Below are positions 23,502 through 29,822 of a DNA stretch of 29,822 nucleotides, in pieces. Origin of the DNA: CAYMWF01 sp964394085 [NCBI: uncultured Gemmatimonadota bacterium] (GTDB lineage Bacteria > GCA-2686955 > CAYMWF01). Position numbers and translations under genes: made by a program. Where the stretch lies: positions 1-29,822 of the forward strand of contig CAYMWF010000058.1 of the NCBI GenBank assembly GCA_964394085.1. The letters run 5' to 3'. Within the stretch, counting starts at the first letter, position 1. Each line of letters opens with the position of its first letter. The notes beneath the pieces are model-generated. The model was not told the origin of the DNA. It made no database searches and saw nothing but the letters and a program-made list of their open reading frames with translations.

Positions 23502-24863
23502 TTATTTGAACCAATCGATGTTGCCGGGGCCTCCGTATGCTCCCATATCGGAGTCCGGTCCGTTGATGTACCAATCGGGGCAGAGGGGGTGCCAGTCGTA
23601 CAGGGCGTCTTCAAAGGCAGGATCGCCCGAGTCGATACACGGCGAAACGGTTCGCAAGCCGTAGTCGAATCCGAACCAGGATTTGAGTGTGAAGAGCGGG
23701 TCTTCGTCGATGTTGCCCTCGCCGACCCATCCACCCTGTATGTCTGAATATGCGACGACCGGATCTCCCGACGCAACGTACACCTCATCGGGTGAATCGC
23801 TCCAGAGTATGCAATTCGTGATGATCGGGTCAGAGGAGACCCTGCAGTAGATCCCGCCGCCGTCGCCCGAGGATATATTCTCCGTTATCGTGCAGTTCGT
23901 GAGGAGGGGGGAGGAAGAGCTGCAATAGACTCCGCCGCCTTCACCCGAAGTCGTATTCTCCGTTATCGTGCAGTTCGTAATGGTTGGGTGAGAGAACCGG
24001 TAGCAGCAGATCCCGCCGCCGTAACATTCAGATCCGGATGCAGTATTCCCGGTTATGGAACAATTCGTGATGATCGGAGAAGATTTGTAGCAATGGATCC
24101 CGCCGCCGGAACGCATCGAGACAATATTCCATGATATCGTGCACTCCGTGATGGTCGGCGAAGCCTCCCCGCAATAGATCCCGCCGCCGTAATCACCCTT
24201 GTTCTCCTCTATTGTGCAGTTCGCGATGATCGGGGAGGAGTTGTGAGCGCACAGGATGCCGCCTCCGTAAAACTCAGCTATATTACCGGTTATGGTGCAG
24301 TCCCTGATAATCGGGGAGGAGTCGTAGGCGCAGAGAATGCCGCCGCCGTCGCCGTAGGTGCCGGAAGTCGTATTTTCCGTTATAGTGCATTTCGTGATCG
24401 TTGGTGAGGAATATAAACAGTAGATCCCGCCGCCGTTGTTGGTTCTGTTCCCGGTTATGAAACAGTTCGTGATGGTCGGGGAGGAGTAGTAGCGGCAGCA
24501 TATCCCGCCGCCGGAATAGTCTACGCAGCCTCCACGGAGAGTGAATCCCTCCAGCCTGGAGAAAGGGCCTTCACCATTCCGGAAATGGAATCCCCTGCCG
24601 CTGTTCTCGCAGTCTATTACGGTGCGTTCAGGTCCGTTCTCCGACAAAACGGATACAGCTTTCCCATCGTAGTTGATGTTCTTGTTTCCCGAACCGGTGT
24701 AAATGCCGTCGGCTACGAGTATGGTGTCTCCGTCCACGGAGGCATCGATACCCGCCTGGATTGTTGCATATTCGTCGGGTACACGGTGTGTTGCTGAAGT
24801 GGAGATTGAAGGAAATAACAGGATTGCCGGCAGGATCAGGAATACCATCGTCATGTTAAGCAT
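23502..24863 (-). CDS. Secreted right-handed beta-helix repeat protein
   Basis: 453 residues. The signal peptide MLNMTMVFLILPAILLFPS is followed by PDEYATIQAGIDASVDGDTILVADGIY, the typical entry of exported parallel beta-helix proteins of the NosD/pectate-lyase-like type. Eight or nine coils of about 25-30 residues follow, each reading S-S-P-x-I-T-N-C-x-I-T-x-N with GGGIYC, and each having two cysteines. A C-terminal block ends DSDMGAYGGPGN. The ATG at 24863 was chosen for the GGGAG ahead and the signal start; a GTG at 24893 is in frame. No catalytic residues are recognised, so it may bind or cleave polysaccharide or act as a surface protein. It is convergent with the antiporter operon, 30 bases away, and has a degraded copy at 19741. 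Confidence 0.85.
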   Translation of the reverse strand: MLNMTMVFLILPAILLFPSISTSATHRVPDEYATIQAGIDASVDGDTILVADGIYTGSGNKNINYDGKAVSVLSENGPERTVIDCENSGRGFHFRNGEGPFSRLEGFTLRGGCVDYSGGGICCRYYSSPTITNCFITGNRTNNGGGIYCLYSSPTITKCTITENTTSGTYGDGGGILCAYDSSPIIRDCTITGNIAEFYGGGILCAHNSSPIIANCTIEENKGDYGGGIYCGEASPTITECTISWNIVSMRSGGGIHCYKSSPIITNCSITGNTASGSECYGGGICCYRFSHPTITNCTITENTTSGEGGGVYCSSSSPLLTNCTITENISSGDGGGIYCRVSSDPIITNCILWSDSPDEVYVASGDPVVAYSDIQGGWVGEGNIDEDPLFTLKSWFGFDYGLRTVSPCIDSGDPAFEDALYDWHPLCPDWYINGPDSDMGAYGGPGNIDWFK

Positions 24864-25465
24864 TATTTGTCGCTCCCGTTTGTGCAGGTCCACTTGAAAG
24901 AAGCTTAGCCGGCCCGGACAGGATCGGCAACGTCAATTTCGTGCATCCGGATCGTAGAAACCCGTAACAACTTTATTCATCTTTTGTTAGACAGGGTCGG
25001 GTTTTCTCCAGGTGGAGAAAATCAAACTTAGTGGAATGTGGACGGACTTGATGGTTTCAATGCAGCGCAGGAATCATATCATGTCCTGCGGGGGATGCAG
25101 GCCTGCTCGTGTAAAATTGTCAATCGGATTGACAATTTTACACGTCTTCCGAGCGGACTCGATTGACACACCTGGACGACCGGGGAGTCATCCACCTTAC
25201 AGAGGAATATATGATTCGGTTCCCTCCGGTAGTGGAATAAGTGACAGGTTCCCTCCGGACTTGACTCAACCCGACCTTGGCCGGCAAAGGAAATCAGGAA
25301 AAAGGAAGCCGGGCAACGGGGGTTTGACTGGCCGATGAGCCCCCTGCGGGGGCGAAAGCTCCACCGGGATCTTATAGCCGCCGGCTCAGCCGGTGGTCGG
25401 TTACAAATTTAGCGCCGGAAATCTCACATGTCTGGCGTGACCCAGAGAACCGGGCCAAATACCGG
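24864..25465. other. Non-coding stretch with mobile-element-like repeats
   Basis: About 600 bases without a supported gene. It holds the perfect 37-base palindrome at 25108-25144, an exact 12-base direct repeat (GGTTCCCTCCGG at 25218-25229 and 25247-25258), and two GC-rich hairpins: GCCCCC-TGC-GGGGGC at 25339-25353 and CCGGC-TCA-GCCGG near 25382-25394. An open frame of 108 codons across the region has no family resemblance. The mixture resembles the end of a decayed insertion element, but no transposase fragment was recognised. Confidence 0.45.
25108..25144. repeat. Perfect 18-bp inverted repeat with one-base centre
   Basis: CGTGTAAAATTGTCAATC (25108-25125) and its exact complement (25127-25144) flank a single G. 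It is AT-rich in a GC-rich setting and has no T-run, so it is not a normal terminator. It could be abutted terminal repeats of an insertion element or a binding site for a dimeric protein. Confidence 0.85.
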
Positions 25466-27118
25466 CTATTCGACCCAAACAGAGAACTGGTCCTTGTCCC
25501 AGCGTGTGCCGGTTTCGATGTCGCCGATGAAACCGGTGACCGTGTACATGCCGGGAGTCATGAAAGGAGGGACTAGGCGATTCGAAATCTCCATCGACAG
25601 GTTCTCCCCCGGTTCGAGGGTCACCCCCTCGCTGCGGAATATCTCGATCGGATTTCCCTGGTAGTAAATTTCAACCCAGATATCGGCTTCTCTCGTATCC
25701 GGGGTATAATTCGCCGCGTGGAACGGGAGATCGATCCGCTCCCCCCTGGGAGCGAAAACATATGAGTATTTATACTGGAAGGAGAATTCATCCCAGCTGA
25801 AACGGAGATAGTCGGGATCGAAGGGATCGGCCAGGGAGGAAACGACGGGATAGACGCACAATTTCCCTCTCTGCTGACCGTCTTCGTAAATCGTCAGGGC
25901 CCTGCCCCCGGTAATCAGGAGATGGGGGAATGGCGCTGAGCCTTTAGCCATGAAACTGTTCACCCGGACCGGGCGTCCCCACGAACCGCCGTGATCGGTG
26001 GAGCCGCAGAAATAGAGGTTCCAGGTGAACCAATCCGCTTTCACGGCGGTTTCGTGCAATCTCGATACGACCCCCACATTTGGACCTTCGGCTGAAATAC
26101 TCGCTCTGTTCAGATTCGGAGCGACTACAAGGGCGTCGCCGCCCGTCCAGGCTCTTCCACCGTTGGACGAATAGAAAGTCCGGATGCGGTCCATGTCCGC
26201 TCCTTCCTCGTCCGAAGTCTGCCAGGCGATGTGTAAACCTCCATCACCGTCCGATGTCATACTCTTGTATAAACCATACCCGGGCGCGATATGGACGATT
26301 TCAGGTTCGCTCCAGATAACTCCGAGGTCCGGAGAATACGTGAATTTCAACGTATCGGCCCAGAGGCCGGGTCTTCTGATTGCCAGGTATAATTCATTTT
26401 CCCACGTGGCGAGGGAGGTTGTCCGTCCCCGGGCGACGTTGTCGTCGAGCTGCCAGCTTTCTCCCATGTTGGTTGAACGGTAATACCGGATCGCACCGCC
26501 GCCGCTGGTATTGGACAATGTGAGATGGAAATTGAGATCCCGGTCGATCACCAGGCTCGGGCCCATATCATACCATTCGTTATCGTCGTAGATTTTCTCG
26601 AAAGTTTTCCCGCTGTTTCTTGAAAGGTATACCCTTTGCTCCCACGTAATCATACTGGTCCTCGAAGCGAAGGCGACCCCTATCAAATCGGACCTGCAGG
26701 CGACCACTGCCTCCCAGCCGTCCACCAGGGGGCAGACCTCGGGGAACACGTAAGTCGTCTCGAAGGTGCGCCCTCCGTCGGTGGAGCGGCAGAAAGTGAC
26801 CATGCAGCCCGACTCATCCGTATAGCCCAGGGATGAAAACACCGCATAGTAATTGCCTGTGACCGGATCATGGGCCAGGCTCCTGTCGCCGTACCTCGAC
26901 GGGTGGGAAATTGTCGCCGCCAGCGTATCCGACAATACATGGGCCGCGGACCATTCCGGGAAGAGCAGGGGAGTGTCGTGTCGGGATCCTTCCGTATCCG
27001 GCGGCGGCATAACCTCAAAACCCTGGTTCACGCCCGGTGAAACCAGGATAAGGGCGGCCGACAGCATGAAGATCGTGAAGGAAAGAGGTTTTCGTCTCGA
27101 TGGAGCTTTGATGGACAT
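25466..27118 (-). CDS. Secreted Asp-box (sialidase-like) beta-propeller protein
   Basis: 550 residues with a signal peptide (hydrophobic about 13-28). Six Asp-box-like units are visible: STDGGRTFE, SRNSGKTFE, STNMGESWQ, SPDLGVIWS, SSNGGRAWT and STDHGGSWG, spaced roughly 50-60 residues, fitting a six-bladed sialidase-type propeller. A C-terminal beta-rich domain of about 130 residues follows, with LPFHAANYTPDT and LEPGENLSMEI. The sialidase arginine triad and F-R-I-P motif are not seen, so enzymatic activity is doubtful; binding of glycans or protein is as likely. Start ATG at 27118 has AAGGT eight bases ahead. The propeller half recalls that of the two phosphatase copies at 15-20 kb, but lacks the catalytic domain. 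Confidence 0.8.
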   Translation of the reverse strand: MSIKAPSRRKPLSFTIFMLSAALILVSPGVNQGFEVMPPPDTEGSRHDTPLLFPEWSAAHVLSDTLAATISHPSRYGDRSLAHDPVTGNYYAVFSSLGYTDESGCMVTFCRSTDGGRTFETTYVFPEVCPLVDGWEAVVACRSDLIGVAFASRTSMITWEQRVYLSRNSGKTFEKIYDDNEWYDMGPSLVIDRDLNFHLTLSNTSGGGAIRYYRSTNMGESWQLDDNVARGRTTSLATWENELYLAIRRPGLWADTLKFTYSPDLGVIWSEPEIVHIAPGYGLYKSMTSDGDGGLHIAWQTSDEEGADMDRIRTFYSSNGGRAWTGGDALVVAPNLNRASISAEGPNVGVVSRLHETAVKADWFTWNLYFCGSTDHGGSWGRPVRVNSFMAKGSAPFPHLLITGGRALTIYEDGQQRGKLCVYPVVSSLADPFDPDYLRFSWDEFSFQYKYSYVFAPRGERIDLPFHAANYTPDTREADIWVEIYYQGNPIEIFRSEGVTLEPGENLSMEISNRLVPPFMTPGMYTVTGFIGDIETGTRWDKDQFSVWVE

Positions 27119-27442
27119 CGTTCGTTACCTTCGGCTGGCAGTGGTTTTAAAAGGTTCGTTGTTGATTCGGGACCGTTTTCAGACTTTACGGCGATGATGC
27201 GCCCTCCGAAACCGATATTCCCGTTCCATATACTTGTATATCATACAGGATAATTGCTGCATTCCCCAAAGGATAACCACGGTGTTTCGAATCTTGCAAC
27301 TTCTTTCTGCTGCAGTCGAACTATCATCTGCTCTGGCATGTCCAATTGCTGCTTTCACGTCGCCCCGCGTTGATGTAAACTGAGTCTTCGGCTCGACAGG
27401 CGAATCGCTTCGAGCCGGACGGAAGAAGAGTTTAGGAAGGCG
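27119..27442. promoter_or_regulatory. Divergent intergenic region with a small palindrome
   Basis: 324 bases between the divergent propeller and methyltransferase genes. It contains ATATAC-TT-GTATAT (27228-27241), a perfect 6-bp inverted repeat, and a GATAAT at 27249-27254 on the plus strand without a clear -35 box. Either could belong to a shared control region. No gene is visible. Confidence 0.25.
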
Positions 27443-28348
27443 ATGCCTGAGCATTTGAACAGACCGGCGGTTCCGGAAACACGAGTTCCGGCGGAAAGCT
27501 GGTCCCGCTATTTCTGGAAGCTCCAGCGGGACCTGGGTAACCGTTATATAGCGCCTCTGCTTCGGAAATGGGGAATCGAACTTTCCGGGACGGGGGTGCT
27601 GGATCTCGGCTGCGGAGAAGGAGGGGTGGCCGCCTCTTTTGCGGAAGCCGGCGCTGATGTTACGGCGGTGGATATCTCCGCTGAGCGGATTGAGGCAGGG
27701 AAGAGGCTGACTGAAGGGGAATGGGAAACACCGACCTCCCCCGCGGGGAGCGGAGGATTGAATCTCGTACAGGGCGATATTTTCGACCGCCGGCTCGGGT
27801 CGCGCCTCGAGTCGGACGCCGACCTGGTACTGCTGCTCGACGTCATAGAACACGTGGACAACCCGGTGGAACTGCTGCGCGGCATTCGAAGGCTGCTCAG
27901 CCCCGGGGGCCTTATCCTCGTAAGCTTCCCTCCGTTCTACTCCCCGTTCGGGCTTCACCAGCAGCTTCTGAGGAGCAGCCCTCTCCGCCGGATCCCCTGG
28001 ATCCAGCTGTTCCCGTGGCGGGTATATTCACGGTGGGTCCGGGGACCATGGGCCGATGACATCAAAGGGGTTCGGGGAACATCGATTTCCTTGAAGAAGT
28101 TCGAATCCATTACCGCGGAAGCCGGATTCCGGATAGCCCGGTCGCGCAGCTTTCTCGTGCGGCCGATCCATCATCTCAAGTTCGGCGTTCCGGTTATCGG
28201 CGCTGGAATTGCGGGGCGTCTGCCTCTTTTGAGGGAGCTGGTGGTTTCAGGGGCGTTTTTCCTGATCGCACCCGTTAACGAGGCAGAACCAGCAGACCGG
28301 ATTCCGGATGGAACCCAGGCTCCTTTCGAGAGTAGAAGTATCCCATGA
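27443..28348 (+). CDS. Class I SAM-dependent methyltransferase
   Basis: 301 residues. VLDLGCGEGGVAASF (motif I, 52-66) binds SAM, D77 in TAVDIS is the acidic ribose contact, and LLLDVIEHVDNP followed by LLSPGGLILVSFPP are the later motifs of the Methyltransf_11/UbiE/UbiG-like class. The C-terminal 110 residues are rich in arginine and aromatic residues and include two hydrophobic stretches, as in methyltransferases acting on lipids or glycan intermediates at the membrane. The ATG at 27443 has AGGAAGG just ahead. The stop overlaps the start of the M48 gene (ATGA), so the two are co-translated. Substrate unknown. Confidence 0.85.
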   Translation: MPEHLNRPAVPETRVPAESWSRYFWKLQRDLGNRYIAPLLRKWGIELSGTGVLDLGCGEGGVAASFAEAGADVTAVDISAERIEAGKRLTEGEWETPTSPAGSGGLNLVQGDIFDRRLGSRLESDADLVLLLDVIEHVDNPVELLRGIRRLLSPGGLILVSFPPFYSPFGLHQQLLRSSPLRRIPWIQLFPWRVYSRWVRGPWADDIKGVRGTSISLKKFESITAEAGFRIARSRSFLVRPIHHLKFGVPVIGAGIAGRLPLLRELVVSGAFFLIAPVNEAEPADRIPDGTQAPFESRSIP

Positions 28349-29571
28349 GGCCCGTCGCCGAAATAATTCGTTATGTTCACTCCGGTGATATTCCACGCGG
28401 CTTCTACAGAATTCGCAATTCGCGGGCGACAGGCCTCTTCTTTCTGTTTATGGTCGTTTTCCAGATACTCTCCCTGGCTCCGAACGCTCACGCCGGGATG
28501 CCCGAAGGCCTGACGAAAGAAGAGCGTGAAATCGGGCGAAGAGCTCAGGCGGAGCTCGAGCGGATGTTCACTTTTGTCGAGAACTTCGCCCTGAACGATT
28601 CGTTGACGAAAATGGCCAACGAGATCAGCGCCCTGAGCAACCGCCCGGCTATCGACTACAAGGTGCGGGTCATCGTCGGAGACTACCCGAACGCCTTCAC
28701 GGTGCCGGGAGGTCTCATCTATTTCACCGCCGCCATGATGAGAGAACTGCGCTCGGAGCACGAGCTCGCCGGCGTCCTGGCCCACGAGATCGCGCATAAC
28801 GTAAGAATGCACTCGATACGGCGCATGGACAATATCCCGCTGAAAACCAAGCTGCTCTCATGGGCATCCCTCGCCGTCCTCGTGCTCGGCAAGGGAAGCG
28901 GGGAGAGCCAGGCCGCCTCGATCGCCCTGAGCGCCGCCAGCACCGCAATCCTGAACGGGTACGTTCTCGAGGATGAAGAAGAAGCCGACAGATATGCGCT
29001 GCAATATCTCCTGAAAAGCAGGTACAACCCGGTGGGATACCTCACTTTCTGGGAGAGGATGTCCCTCGGGAGCAGCAGGTTCATCGAGGAGGCTCTCGGT
29101 ATCTATCGGACCCACCCCACATCGAGGGCGCGGGTAAAAGCGACAAGGAGATACCTGGAGGAGAACAAAGTCAGGATCCTTCGACGGCTGGTAAACGACC
29201 CCCCGAAACCCCGGGTGCTCCCGCGGAAGGTGGATGACCGGATCTGCTTCGCGGTCAGATACCATGATCGGGATATGCTGCTCGTCGCATCGGACGGGGA
29301 TGACTCTGATGCATCACGCGCCGAAGCAGCGGCGGCCGTTATCGGTGCCATGCTCGATTACGAAGTCACCCGCCGTGAGCTGACCGTTACGGAGGGGGAG
29401 GAAGGTTCGGCGGTCCTGGCTTCATCTCACGGGAGAATCGTGATAACCCCCGGGGACGCGGACCTGTCGGATCTTTCTCCGGTTCGAACCGCCGGAAACC
29501 TGGCCCGTCAAATCTGCGATGTGGTGATCGGCGAAAAAACCCGCATCAATGCGATGTACGCAATCTTCTGA
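28345..29571 (+). CDS. M48-family zinc metallopeptidase, exported
   Basis: 408 residues. An N-terminal hydrophobic segment (about 30-50, ending APNAHA) looks like a signal peptide behind a 29-residue tail; an internal ATG at 28450 would shorten it too far. The zinc site is HEIAH at 147-151, and the third ligand lies in LEDEEEADRYA (about 209-217). NAFTVPGG upstream and the THPTSRARV block downstream are typical of BepA/LoiP-like M48 peptidases of the periplasm, which act in outer-membrane protein quality control. After about residue 285 a separate C-terminal domain of some 120 residues follows; it is not TPR-like. The gene overlaps the methyltransferase by 4 bases. Confidence 0.87.
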   Translation: MRPVAEIIRYVHSGDIPRGFYRIRNSRATGLFFLFMVVFQILSLAPNAHAGMPEGLTKEEREIGRRAQAELERMFTFVENFALNDSLTKMANEISALSNRPAIDYKVRVIVGDYPNAFTVPGGLIYFTAAMMRELRSEHELAGVLAHEIAHNVRMHSIRRMDNIPLKTKLLSWASLAVLVLGKGSGESQAASIALSAASTAILNGYVLEDEEEADRYALQYLLKSRYNPVGYLTFWERMSLGSSRFIEEALGIYRTHPTSRARVKATRRYLEENKVRILRRLVNDPPKPRVLPRKVDDRICFAVRYHDRDMLLVASDGDDSDASRAEAAAAVIGAMLDYEVTRRELTVTEGEEGSAVLASSHGRIVITPGDADLSDLSPVRTAGNLARQICDVVIGEKTRINAMYAIF

Positions 29572-29822
29572 TAGTCCCGGCCGGACCGGCTGCGTGAAAT
29601 CTCCCGAACTTTGCAGCGAAAAGCCTCTCAAGATACCGGAAACTGAGCTGTTTGCGATGCGCAGAACTGATTATATATCCGGAGGATGTAGAAGCATTGG
29701 AAATGGGTTTACCCCGGATTTCGACCTGGTTACATGAACATACGGCAGTGATTTCTGTTCGGGTCGAGAAATTGACCCCGTGGATACCGGCACGTTTCAG
29801 GCGGTGAGGGAGCGCCTTCCCG
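29572..29822. other. Window end, no supported gene
   Basis: The 251 bases after the metallopeptidase stop show no convincing coding sequence. A 62-codon frame at 29549-29737 overlaps the metallopeptidase end, has no ribosome site and no family resemblance. Confidence 0.4.

Noticed and set aside
23880-24540. Regular repeats that could suggest a CRISPR array
   Set aside because: The spacing is not constant, the repeats are imperfect and the whole stretch is one coding frame of beta-helix coils.
25012-25338. Plus-strand frame of 108 codons over the palindrome
   Set aside because: No good ribosome site, no family resemblance, and it runs through palindromic and repeated DNA.
29549-29737. Plus-strand frame of 62 codons near the window end
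   Set aside because: It overlaps the metallopeptidase end and has no ribosome site or known motif.

Overview
Organism. The window has no rRNA or tRNA to place it. It looks like chromosomal DNA of an uncultured, didermic, moderately GC-rich bacterium. Most genes read as about 53-63% GC by eye. Lipoproteins, Tat-type export, FnIII, right-handed beta-helix and Asp-box propeller proteins are common. This mix is typical of poorly cultured phyla near the FCB group (Krumholzibacteriota, Eisenbacteria, Latescibacterota, Zixibacteria), but that placement is inference. Base composition is a mosaic: about 9.25-13.0 kb is clearly AT-rich, and 13.1-14.1 kb is very GC-rich. Either transfer or a chimeric contig could explain this.

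Layout. 1-1349 is the 3' part of an FnIII surface protein gene, convergent with a secreted alkaline phosphatase (1454-2848, minus). Next come a GT-C type membrane glycosyltransferase (3157-4656) and a metallophosphoesterase lipoprotein (4835-5824). A 70-bp leader is repeated in front of the glycosyltransferase and again after it. 5829-9110 is a tight three-gene redox set: ApbE-like flavin transferase, DoxX membrane protein and a Tat-type Gfo/Idh/MocA oxidoreductase. The AT-rich segment holds a GH128-like lipoprotein and a GH17-GT2 fusion, together a plausible beta-1,3-glucan making and trimming pair. A GC-rich radical SAM/SPASM-like gene follows, convergent with an ATC-hydrolase-like lipoprotein gene (14161-15045, minus).

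15401-19736 carries two tandem paralogues of one secreted protein: an alkaline-phosphatase-superfamily catalytic domain followed by Asp-box repeats. Directly behind the second copy, on the other strand, lies a 50-codon relic of a right-handed beta-helix gene. 20106-23471 is a compact operon of PTS EIIA (PtsN-like), a PII-like protein and two cation:proton antiporters that lack attached regulatory domains. An intact beta-helix gene (23502-24863, minus) follows. Then come a 600-bp non-coding stretch with a perfect 37-nt palindrome and mobile-element-like repeats, an Asp-box propeller protein (25466-27118, minus), and an overlapping methyltransferase and M48 metallopeptidase pair (27443-29571).

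How it fits together. Much of the window concerns the envelope: phosphate ester hydrolysis outside the cytoplasm (four phosphatase-type genes), glycan synthesis and trimming, and large repetitive secreted proteins. The best candidate for an under-described system is the EIIA/PII-like/dual-antiporter operon. It appears to place cation/proton exchange under two separate cytoplasmic regulators, and it sits between two beta-helix gene copies.
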